A stretch of 13,423 bases of DNA from Ferrimicrobium sp. (lineage in GTDB: Bacteria; Actinomycetota; Acidimicrobiia; Acidimicrobiales; Acidimicrobiaceae): positions 1 through 13,423 of the forward strand of contig DAHXNM010000140.1 of assembly GCA_027365375.1 (NCBI GenBank), read 5' to 3'. The position numbers were made by a program, and so were the translations under genes. The first letter of the stretch is position 1. Each line of letters opens with the position of its first letter. This document shows positions 7,235-13,423 of the stretch, piece after piece. Under the pieces are notes generated by a model, which saw only the letters and a list, made by a program, of their open reading frames with translations, was not told the DNA's origin and searched no databases.

Positions 7235-7821
7235 CCATCAAGGAGACCCTTGGAACTCACAACGCCATCTGAAGTCTGGCGAGTCGCATCATGAACTGTT
7301 TTTGCAAACCCCTTGAATGTGGCTTCGAGCTGATGGTGGGTGTTGCCATCGGCAAGGGAGTGGACATGGAGGGTACACCCTCCATGTCGGGCAAATGCAG
7401 CGAAAAACTCCTCAGCATGCTCGATGTAAAAGGCAGGCGTTCCAAGAGCCAAAGAACGATTACCGCCCAACTCGACAACTGCCATCCCGCGACCAGAGAT
7501 ATCGATAGCTACCCGTACCAGCGACTCGTCGAGAGGCACGGTGCGATCGGCAAAGCGCTCTAACCCCACTCTGTCACCAAGAGCCTCTCGAAAGGCCTGA
7601 CCCAACGCGATGCCGGTATCCTCTACCAGATGATGGGCGTCGACCATCCAATCACCGGTCGCCTCCACCGAGAGCCCAAGCCTGCCATGCACCCCGAGTT
7701 GGTTCAGCATATGGGAGAAGAATGGCACCGGTGTAGAGATCGAGACATCTCCACCATCGAGATCAATGGCCACCACCACCTGCGTCTCATGCGAGCTACG
7801 CTGTATCGTCGCTGATCTCAC
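7231..7821 (-). CDS. hisB: Imidazoleglycerol-phosphate dehydratase
   Basis: Dehydrates imidazole glycerol phosphate to imidazole acetol phosphate; a manganese enzyme of two repeated halves. 196 residues, monofunctional (no phosphatase domain). Metal-binding motifs of both halves are present: DAHHLVED (61-68) and THHQLEATFKG (161-171), plus HMLNQLGVHG and the C-terminal SSKGLL. The normally conserved FFDHML reads FFSHML, so Asp36 is replaced by Ser next to the metal-ligand histidine H37. It starts with GTG at 7821, overlapping hisC as GTGA. A separate histidinol-phosphate phosphatase must be encoded elsewhere. Confidence 0.96.
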   Translation of the reverse strand: MRSATIQRSSHETQVVVAIDLDGGDVSISTPVPFFSHMLNQLGVHGRLGLSVEATGDWMVDAHHLVEDTGIALGQAFREALGDRVGLERFADRTVPLDESLVRVAIDISGRGMAVVELGGNRSLALGTPAFYIEHAEEFFAAFARHGGCTLHVHSLADGNTHHQLEATFKGFAKTVHDATRQTSDGVVSSKGLLDG

Positions 7822-8855
7822 CCTAAAACCTCCTCAAGGATAGTTATAAAACGGATATTCTCCTCAGGTGTACCAATGGTAATTCGCAGAGCATTCCCGA
7901 CACCGGACCATTGGCTCGCATCCCGAACTAGTACAGAACGCGCGATGAGTCGCTCCCACACGCCATGAGCATCGTTAGCCCCCATATCGACGAGGATAAA
8001 ATTGGTCGCCGACGGATACGGGGTAAGACCAATAGCGGCCAACCGCTCCCCCATCAGGTCTCGCTCATGTGTGATCGTGTGCACCATAGCAGTTAGTTCT
8101 TGGTACCAGTCGAGTGCGGTTAGCGCCACCATCTGCGTTAACGCTGATAGATGGTAGGGCAAGTAGATAGCGTAGAGTGCCTCGATAATTGCTGGATCTG
8201 CTACAACATAGCCAAGGCGAAGGCCAGCCAACGACAGCGCCTTGGAGAAGGTGCGCACTAGCGCGACGTTCTCACCACGCCACTCAGGGATCTGACGCAG
8301 GTCAAAATCATGGTACGCGCGGTCTACCACAAAAAGCTGGTTGGGCCTCGATGCTGGCAACGACCGAAGCTCAGCCGGCTCGGCCATGCCGGTTGGGTTG
8401 TTCGGGTCACAGATCACAACCAATGCGGCATCCGGATCAACCAGTCCAGCATCGACCGCACCGCTTCGATCACGACGGCCATGCCGCAACTCTGTCCTTG
8501 TGGTGGCGGCGATCTGCGCGTACATTCCATAGGTAGGAGCGGCGATCCAAACGCTGCGCCCCGGCCCTCCGTAGCCGAGGAAGATCGCCTGTAAAACCTC
8601 GTTTGAACCATTGCCAATGAACACCGCCTCGGCACCTACTCCATGGAGCTCACCGAGACGACTACGCAACTCAAGTGCTTGGCGATCTGGATATCTATTT
8701 AAAGATGATCCGACCATACGGCTGGCGACATCTCGGAGAAACCCCTCGGGAGGAGGCAGAGGAGATTCATTGGTGTTCAAGCGAACCTCGACATCGAGCT
8801 GTGGGGAGTGATAACTGCTCTGAAGTACTTGGGGAAGCGAAGGGGAGAGCATCAC
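7818..8855 (-). CDS. hisC: Histidinol-phosphate aminotransferase
   Basis: PLP enzyme that transfers an amino group from glutamate to imidazole acetol phosphate. 345 residues, fold-type I aminotransferase. The Schiff-base lysine is K205 in RTFSKALSLAGLRLGY, with R213 following. DPNNPTG is at 150-156, and the cofactor-binding D178 and Y181 are in VVDRAYHDF. LNTNESP near residue 26 and NRYPD at 53-57 are typical of HisC. The first codon can be GTG 8855 (GTGA overlap with hisD) or the adjacent ATG 8852, whose A lies inside the hisD stop codon. These differ by one residue. Confidence 0.96.
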   Translation of the reverse strand: MMLSPSLPQVLQSSYHSPQLDVEVRLNTNESPLPPPEGFLRDVASRMVGSSLNRYPDRQALELRSRLGELHGVGAEAVFIGNGSNEVLQAIFLGYGGPGRSVWIAAPTYGMYAQIAATTRTELRHGRRDRSGAVDAGLVDPDAALVVICDPNNPTGMAEPAELRSLPASRPNQLFVVDRAYHDFDLRQIPEWRGENVALVRTFSKALSLAGLRLGYVVADPAIIEALYAIYLPYHLSALTQMVALTALDWYQELTAMVHTITHERDLMGERLAAIGLTPYPSATNFILVDMGANDAHGVWERLIARSVLVRDASQWSGVGNALRITIGTPEENIRFITILEEVLG

Positions 8856-10171
8856 GACCTGCGCCTGATTGCAATCGACTCAGCGTGCGCGTAGAGGCCC
8901 TCTACCTTTGCGATCTCCTCGACAGCCCAACCAAGCTCATCGATGGCCGATGGACCTATGAGCACCGTATGTTGGCGTCGATAAAAATCTTCAAGTCCAA
9001 GCCCACTGGCGAATCGCGCAGTGCCATACGTAGGCAACACATGCGACGGACCCGCCACATAATCGCCAAACGCGGCGGTCCCGTCGACACCAACGAAGGT
9101 TACACCAGCACTTTTCACGAGCGAGGCATCCTTCTCTCCATCTTGGTAGAGCAGCTCTAGGTGTTCTGGAGCAATCAAATTAGCAAGCTCTAACGCCTGC
9201 TCGCGCCCACGCACCAACGCTGCATACCCGTTGTTGGCCAGTGTTGCACGGATGGCCTGAAGACGCGGGGCTGAGTCCACATAAGCGACCAGAGCACGAT
9301 CGACATCATGAAGATACTGCTCATCCCATGTCACCAGCCATGCCAGTCCGTGTGGGCCGTGTTCGGCCTGAACCGCCAGATCGAGTGCAGCATAACGCGG
9401 ATCCACAGAGGGATCAGCGATGACAACCACCTCTGATGGCCCAGCGAAGGAGGATCCTATGCCGACATCGAGTGCAACCTGTGCCTTTGCTAGCGCCACA
9501 TAAAGGTTGCCTGGCCCGGCGATGGTGTCCACCCGCTCAATACTCTCGGTGCCATAGGCAAGTGCCGCGATAGCTTGTGCTCCTCCAATCGGGTAGACCG
9601 CCTTCACACCCGCGACAAAGGCAGCCGCTAACGTCGGTGCATCCACCGATCCCTCCGGCGAAGGCGGAGTGGCTACCACGATATGTTCCACACCGGCCAC
9701 GGAGGCTACGGTGGCCGTATGCAGCACGGTCGAAGGATAACGAGCGGTCCCACCCGGGACATAGCAGCCCGCTGAGCGTACCGGTACGTTCCGGCGTACA
9801 ACAGTTATGCCATCCGCGGAGACCCGCGATGACGTCGGCACCTCCGCCTCATAGACCTGTTGGATACGTCGATGGGCGACGGTAAGCGCCTGAGCGAGTT
9901 CAGGAGCTAGCGCATGGAAGGCCGCCTCCATCTCATCTCGTCCGAGCACCAAAGAGGTCGGATCCACACCATCGAGCTCCTTGGATAGCGACCGAAGCGC
10001 CACGTCTCCTTGAGTGCGCACCTGAGCGATGATCTGGCGTACTCGCCCAACCGTCTCTTCGTCGGGAGCCGCGGGCCGCGGGATATCATCCAACGTCAAG
10101 GTTCCTTGATGCATGCGCAAATCGACGGTCGTTAGTGCGCTACTTTGGTCTGTCAAAGTCATCCTCTCCAT
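8852..10171 (-). CDS. hisD: Histidinol dehydrogenase
   Basis: Final two oxidations of histidine synthesis, NAD-dependent, zinc-requiring. 439 residues, full length. All catalytic and zinc residues can be placed: Q268 and H271 in QAEHGP, E336-H337 in APEHLEL, D370 and H377 in GDYVAGPSHVLPT, and H429 in EGLYAHAES. These correspond to the E. coli set Q259, H262, E326, H327, D360, H367 and H419. PVRSAGCYVPGG and YPIGGAQAIAA are also typical. The start is ATG 10171, with AAGGAG and a 5-nt spacer (CCTAA); an in-frame ATG lies three codons later. First gene of the operon, with a 167-bp leader region before it. Confidence 0.97.
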   Translation of the reverse strand: MERMTLTDQSSALTTVDLRMHQGTLTLDDIPRPAAPDEETVGRVRQIIAQVRTQGDVALRSLSKELDGVDPTSLVLGRDEMEAAFHALAPELAQALTVAHRRIQQVYEAEVPTSSRVSADGITVVRRNVPVRSAGCYVPGGTARYPSTVLHTATVASVAGVEHIVVATPPSPEGSVDAPTLAAAFVAGVKAVYPIGGAQAIAALAYGTESIERVDTIAGPGNLYVALAKAQVALDVGIGSSFAGPSEVVVIADPSVDPRYAALDLAVQAEHGPHGLAWLVTWDEQYLHDVDRALVAYVDSAPRLQAIRATLANNGYAALVRGREQALELANLIAPEHLELLYQDGEKDASLVKSAGVTFVGVDGTAAFGDYVAGPSHVLPTYGTARFASGLGLEDFYRRQHTVLIGPSAIDELGWAVEEIAKVEGLYAHAESIAIRRRS

Positions 10172-10203
10172 TTAGGCTCCTTGCCACTCAAATAATTGAA
10201 AAT

Positions 10204-10236
10204 CAGGCTATCACTTGGTGAAAGTGTAGGAACCTG
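10204..10236 (-). promoter_or_regulatory. Candidate hairpin in the hisD leader (attenuator-like or terminator-like)
   Basis: On the minus strand CAGG, CTA and CACTT pair with AAGTG, TAG and CCTG. This gives 12 base pairs around a 5-nt loop (TCACC), with a TTC bulge on one side and an A bulge on the other. It ends 33 nt before the hisD ATG and is followed by an A/T-rich run (ATTTTCAATTATTT) and then the ribosome binding site. That order resembles an intrinsic terminator or attenuator. No histidine-rich leader peptide is visible, so classical his attenuation is not supported. It could equally end transcription coming from the PPOX gene upstream. Confidence 0.4.
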
Positions 10237-10305
10237 CACCTCGATTGGCACTCAACCTACCTTCGCCTCTGCATCACTACACAGGCCTCGTGCACACGAC
10301 AGCGG

Positions 10306-10334
10306 CTAGCCCTCGAGCGTAGGTCTAGGGCTAG
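10306..10334 (-). terminator. Perfect 8-bp inverted repeat just after the PPOX-type gene
   Basis: CTAGCCCT and AGGGCTAG are exact complements around a 13-nt loop, starting four bases after the TAG of the upstream gene. There is no T-run behind it, so it would be a weak or atypical terminator, or a stem protecting the 3' end. Between it and the hisD leader hairpin lies a 12-bp palindrome-like element (TCGTGCACACGA, 10288-10299). No convincing -35/-10 pair for hisD was found. Confidence 0.4.
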
Positions 10335-10338
10335 AAAC

Positions 10339-10977
10339 CTAACTGGCTGGGTGAGCAAGGGCTCTAACCGATGCTGGAACCTCTGACACCACATTCAAGT
10401 CAGGCGCCGGCAGAATTGATCTAAGCCTTGGACCCTCAAGCACGACCCCTGCCCAAACTCCACTCGCCTGATCATCCGGTCCATCATTTGGCCAACCGTC
10501 AGAGATCTTCAACGACCACTCCTCAATCGGCAGGCTAAGTACCATCGTCTGCGCTACCTCTTTCGCCGTCGGCTGGCGTATCTCGGCGGTCCGTCCCGGT
10601 ATCAGCTTCTCGGTCATAACATTCAGAGCCCAGAGCTTCCTGTCGTCGGCCACAAGTTGTGGAGTGCCAAAGATGACCGCGGAGTGATATCGGATACTCG
10701 ACTCGAATGCACTGCGAGCAACAATGATCCCGTCAACCTGGGTCACGGCGACAGATGCCTGAGTCCCTTTTTTTGCCAAACGCATCCACCCCGATGCCAC
10801 AGAACCGTGCATAAGCAACTGGCTCTCAAAACGTGCAATAGCGGTGGGTATAACGAGCGGTCCGTTGTCTGTCTGGATCCCTACATGTCCAACCATCTGG
10901 GTATCAAGCAACCGGTGCAGCGCCGCGATATCGGCAGATCCACGATGGCGTTCTCTGGTAAGGTCGGTCCGTGCCAT
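10339..10977 (-). CDS. PPOX-class (pyridoxamine 5'-phosphate oxidase-like) flavin split-barrel protein
   Basis: 212 residues of the split-barrel flavin-binding superfamily, closest to the COG3467/NimA-like group. Landmarks in order: HVGIQTDNGPLVIPT (31-45), the HGSVASGWM nucleotide-binding turn (57-65), the central TQVDGIIVARSAFESS (79-94) with VIFG after it, EKLIPGR (123-129), and LPIEEWSLKISDGWPND (149-165). Many relatives have FHHS where this one has FESS. Members bind FMN, heme or F420 and include reductases and heme-handling proteins; the substrate cannot be told from sequence. An in-frame TAA lies four codons before the ATG, fixing the start. Upstream is non-coding DNA; downstream is an inverted repeat and then the his operon on the same strand. 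Confidence 0.85.
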   Translation of the reverse strand: MARTDLTRERHRGSADIAALHRLLDTQMVGHVGIQTDNGPLVIPTAIARFESQLLMHGSVASGWMRLAKKGTQASVAVTQVDGIIVARSAFESSIRYHSAVIFGTPQLVADDRKLWALNVMTEKLIPGRTAEIRQPTAKEVAQTMVLSLPIEEWSLKISDGWPNDGPDDQASGVWAGVVLEGPRLRSILPAPDLNVVSEVPASVRALAHPAS

Positions 10978-11098
10978 TGGGTAAGCTTAGCCGTTGATCG
11001 TCTCGCTCGCTCAACCCGTGCTCGGCCGATTGCGTCTAAAAAGTAGCCCGGCACCGTCTGCTCAACCATGCTCTACAATGCGAATCTTTGGAGACCGG

Positions 11099-11114
11099 GT
11101 TTATGGAAATAAAC
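11099..11114. repeat. AT-rich perfect hairpin/palindrome upstream of the PPOX-type gene
   Basis: GTTTAT, a GGAA loop, then ATAAAC, all exact, about 120 bp before the PPOX start. Its size and composition would suit an operator for a dimeric regulator, but no regulator gene is adjacent and no promoter could be aligned to it. Confidence 0.35.
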
Positions 11115-11584
11115 GGAGATCAGCGACGATAATATAGCTGTATTCGCTTAGCTGGGTGCCTCGCAATATAGTTGAGCAAGAAAGCAATGATCAATACAGT
11201 GCGTACGAGATCTTAACCCCACTTTCGCAACAACCTCACATTCCACCAGGTAGATGAACCAGAGGAGGTTCGAGATGGGGATCCACGACCAAGGTCTATC
11301 GGTAACCCGATGCCGTTTATCGGACGTTCCAACGACACTATACCAGACCTTGAGCGGTTCAGTAGAACGACTGTAAGGAGCATGATGGCTGTGACTCGCT
11401 GACCCCACGATCACACTCCTGTCAATCACCAACGCAGCCATTGCCTGCCACTGTTCGGCTGTGCCGCACTGTTGTGAGCGTTGCTTGAATGGCGACATAG
11501 CATGAGCCATCGATTGCTGCTTGCGTACCGAGTGCGACGAGTCTTGACGGCCTTTGGTCGCCCCCGTAGGTCTACACGACCACC

Positions 11585-11630
11585 GCACCTCCTATCAGTA
11601 GGTGCCACACCGGGCACGTCCATCGCCCGG
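11585..11630 (-). repeat. Two tandem perfect stem-loops downstream of the 421-residue gene
   Basis: Read on the minus strand, CCGGGC pairs with GCCCGG (11610-11630, 9-nt loop). After a 4-nt spacer, GCACCT pairs with AGGTGC (11585-11605, 9-nt loop). They begin about 92 nt after the stop of the 421-residue gene. No T-run follows, so this is either a processing or stability element, a Rho-assisted 3' end, or part of a structured RNA. Confidence 0.4.
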
Positions 11631-11722
11631 CGCCGACCTAATAGCAGTTAATCCCTACCACTCGCTCGTCAATGCCAATCGAGAACCTTCGCCACATCAG
11701 CCAATGCGATGGCAGTGCTCAC

Positions 11723-12988
11723 CTACGCAGACCGAATACGACCACAAACAATCCGTTCACGATCATCGCGACGCCAGCGTTCGGGTGGTGGGATGCGTCC
11801 GGTGTCGACCATCTCCATCCATTCAACATCTTCATACCCAGCTTGGATCGGCGTCCCATCGTTGGCGAACAGAGCATGGTACCTCACAAAGGTCTCCTCC
11901 GGGTAGCGCGCGAATGTGAACTCGACCGCAACCTTGGCGTGGACGCCGCTCGCCACCAACTCCACCCCAGTCACGGCACCATGGCTTGCCGTGAAGCCAA
12001 CAAGCATATCTCTGAATTCTTCCAGCGACCGTTCGATGTGGGACATGATTTTGGCCTCATCCGGAGTAGGCGGATCAACGACGTACGGACTGATGTCGAG
12101 CCCAATCAGACCCTCGAACTCGCGGAGATTCACTGAGCCAATCTCGTGGACAAAGACTCGACTACCTTCTGCGGTGTCGACTATCATATAGACGGCTGAC
12201 TCAATCGTGGCGCTAACCCACATTCTCCCGGGCAGCTCGACGTGGTAGGCAACCTCATCTCGAGGAGACAACCAAACTGGATTCCCTGGAAAGAGTCGAT
12301 ACGGCTCCGCTGGGGGCTCAGTCGGATGCTTGAGACAAAACAGAACATCCATCGGCTCTCCCGTTGCGTCCAGCTCGCCATAGCCCTTGCGGAAACGCAG
12401 ATGATCTGGCCAACTACCATTGTTGTCAAGCTTGATTGGCGATGCTCGGTCGTTCCATCTGCTCGTGCCGGTAGCGTCGAGGTCGGTAGGCACAAATCCA
12501 TGACCGTCGAAACGATATATCGTTGCTGGACGAATTTCCTCCTGATGAGTTATCACTGAAAGATAGACATCCTGATTGTCAATATAAGCAAAATGACCGA
12601 AGCGCCCAGCTATGGAGTAGTTCACAACCGAGTCGTCGTCAAAACGCCACGCAAGTAACTGCGTAGTCAGTTGATCCGATGTGATCAAAAATACGCGATC
12701 ATTGTCGATATCGATATCGATATCGACGTTATCTGGTATTCCTGGAACCCGTCGCCAGCAAACGGTGCCATCAGGACGGATAACCGTGATGCATGAATCA
12801 ATTCCACGGGAGACGATCACGGCGCCAAACGGTGTGCCGCGGCGCCAGCGATTTCGACAAAGGGTATTCCCAATGCGTTCGAGTCGAAGCCCCGACCCAT
12901 CAGCCACAGCCGCAACCGGCTGGTAACGATCCACGATCCAAAGCTGCTCACCACGAGCAAAGATGATAGAAGGGTCAATCGGCACCAC
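11723..12988 (-). CDS. Uncharacterised 421-residue protein with propeller-like N-terminal region
   Basis: Continuous frame from a GTG at 12988 (GGATAGG lies 8 nt before it) to 11723. No family recognised. Residues 1-285 show recurring short hydrophobic strands with aromatic and Asp/Gly turns, such as EQLWIVDRYQ, CITVIRPDGTVCWRRV, QLLAWRFDDDSVVNYSI and TIYRFDGHGFV. This resembles blades of a beta-propeller. Residues 310-330 form a charged helix (EAKIMSHIERSLEEFRDML), followed by a small alpha/beta-like domain (VAVEFTFARYPEETFVRYHALF, in two strands). There is no signal peptide or membrane segment, so it is probably cytoplasmic. The gene is somewhat AT-richer by eye than the his genes and lies next to a gene remnant, consistent with acquired DNA. 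It carries a TCGATA hexamer repeat encoding alternating Asp-Ile. Confidence 0.6.
   Translation of the reverse strand: MVPIDPSIIFARGEQLWIVDRYQPVAAVADGSGLRLERIGNTLCRNRWRRGTPFGAVIVSRGIDSCITVIRPDGTVCWRRVPGIPDNVDIDIDIDNDRVFLITSDQLTTQLLAWRFDDDSVVNYSIAGRFGHFAYIDNQDVYLSVITHQEEIRPATIYRFDGHGFVPTDLDATGTSRWNDRASPIKLDNNGSWPDHLRFRKGYGELDATGEPMDVLFCLKHPTEPPAEPYRLFPGNPVWLSPRDEVAYHVELPGRMWVSATIESAVYMIVDTAEGSRVFVHEIGSVNLREFEGLIGLDISPYVVDPPTPDEAKIMSHIERSLEEFRDMLVGFTASHGAVTGVELVASGVHAKVAVEFTFARYPEETFVRYHALFANDGTPIQAGYEDVEWMEMVDTGRIPPPERWRRDDRERIVCGRIRSA
12705..12726. repeat. Short tandem hexamer repeat (TCGATA, three full copies plus TCGA)
   Basis: A 22-bp run inside the 421-residue gene, read on the minus strand as alternating Asp and Ile codons (residues about 89-95, VDIDIDIDND). 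Copy-number change in steps of six bases would keep the frame and only lengthen or shorten the acidic stretch. Confidence 0.85.
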
Positions 12989-13091
12989 GCCAACAGCCTA
13001 TCCAAGTTTTATGAAAGCCTCGTCGATTCGATGGCGTCACTGGCTGGCCGATTACCACTCACTCGTCCACTCCAGTGGAGGGTCCCGCCAG

Positions 13092-13388
13092 CTATCGCTG
13101 TTGCCACCGATTGGAGGCACCTTGAGCTACGCTATCGCTATCGAGATCAGGGTCGTAGCGACGCTTGGCCTCACGAGGCTCGAGGATCAACCGGTGGGCA
13201 GTGTCGGTGCGGCGAGCGGTCAACAACGGCGCAGGAGCATCAAACCGATCAAGCTGTCGCACTCGATAGTGGTCGGCCCGGTGGCTCAACCACAGTGTGT
13301 TGCGGACCCAATCCCGCTGGGCGGCCTCATGAACAGCGAGCAGTTCACACTTGGCGTCCTCATCGACATCGCCCAGAAGAGCAGCCCA
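13092..13388 (-). pseudogene. Probable remnant of a larger gene, 98 codons with no clear start
   Basis: The minus-strand frame from 13388 to a TAG at 13092 has protein-like composition: an acidic helix DVDEDAKCELLAVHEAAQRD, then RNTLWLSHRADHYRVRQLDR, then FDAPAPLL and LEPREAKRRYDPDLDSD. It is bounded upstream by an in-frame TAA (13389-13391), and the only starts are a poor TTG at 13289 or later GTG codons. This suggests the C-terminal end of a longer protein broken by a stop or frameshift. The helix-rich, Arg-rich tail is loosely reminiscent of actinobacterial conjugative relaxase C-termini, but that is a weak impression. It lies about 100 bp upstream of the 421-residue gene. Confidence 0.4.
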
Positions 13389-13423
13389 TTAGGCGGCGAT
13401 AAGCGCGGGAGAGAACTAGGGGT

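Larger units (their letters stand above)
10978..11722. other. 745-bp stretch without a convincing gene; several inverted repeats
   Basis: Both strands contain only short or overlapping frames of unlikely composition. The longest, 146 codons on the minus strand at 11148-11588, is rich in Ser/His/Cys/Trp and matches no motif I know. The region holds an AT-rich perfect palindrome (11099-11114) and two tandem hairpins (11585-11630). No tRNA, rRNA, CRISPR or insertion-sequence ends were found. It presumably contains the promoter of the PPOX gene and the 3' end of the transcript from the 421-residue gene. Confidence 0.5.

Noticed and set aside
10236..10300. Histidine leader peptide for classical attenuation
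   Set aside because: The short frames before hisD contain at most one His codon and no His run.
10769..10775. A-run (A AAA AAA followed by GGG) in the PPOX gene as a programmed -1 frameshift site
   Set aside because: The gene is intact in the zero frame across the run, with all family landmarks in order, so no frameshift is needed.
11250..11290. GGTTCGAGA-like stretch as the T-arm of a tRNA
   Set aside because: No matching acceptor, anticodon or D arms could be built around it.
11148..11588. 146-codon minus-strand ORF in the non-coding stretch
   Set aside because: The composition is unlike its neighbours (many Ser, His, Cys, Trp), there are no motifs and no ribosome binding site, and a second overlapping frame is equally open; probably chance.
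11672..12136. 154-codon plus-strand ORF
   Set aside because: It lies antisense to the 421-residue gene, which has the longer frame and better composition.

Overview
The window looks like chromosomal DNA of an actinobacterium. By eye the base composition is moderate GC, and the best match I can suggest is an Acidimicrobiia-type organism (Ferrimicrobium/Acidimicrobium relatives). This rests on the gene order, the frequent GTG starts with 4-nt GTGA/ATGA overlaps, and a GroES-like protein with an actinobacterial-style ...TGLYL tail. Taxonomy is inference only.

Layout. Positions 1-1570 (minus) hold the N-terminal part of a membrane sensor protein that runs off the left edge. It is preceded by a probable 52-codon small gene (1567-1725, minus) that overlaps its GTG start by 4 nt. 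Facing away is a YgfZ/GcvT-like folate-binding protein (1796-2758, plus), whose 3' end overlaps convergently with the end of trpE. Positions 2733-10171 (minus) form one compact amino-acid operon. In transcription order it reads hisD, hisC, hisB, a possible 22-codon mini-ORF, hisH, hisA, hisF, a Cpn10/GroES-like gene, hisI, trpE. Almost all junctions overlap or are very short. hisG, hisE and the other trp genes are not in the window. The leader of hisD contains a bulged 12-bp hairpin followed by an A/U-rich run just before the ribosome binding site.

Upstream of the operon, on the same strand, lies a PPOX-class flavin split-barrel protein (10339-10977), with a perfect 8-bp inverted repeat immediately after its stop. 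Positions 10978-11722 have no convincing gene but contain several inverted repeats, including two tandem hairpins at 11585-11630. Positions 11723-12988 (minus) encode a 421-residue protein of unknown function with propeller-like strand repeats, and 13092-13388 (minus) carry a coding remnant without a clear start. The right third therefore looks like accessory DNA next to a conserved biosynthetic core.

How the genes work together. HisI, HisA, HisH/HisF, HisB, HisC and HisD cover PR-AMP hydrolysis through to histidine, except the HisG and HisE steps and histidinol-phosphate phosphatase. TrpE makes anthranilate. Joining his and trp genes makes sense because both pathways draw on PRPP and pass through related isomerase chemistry (HisA/TrpF). 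The GroES-like gene in the middle is the most unexpected member.
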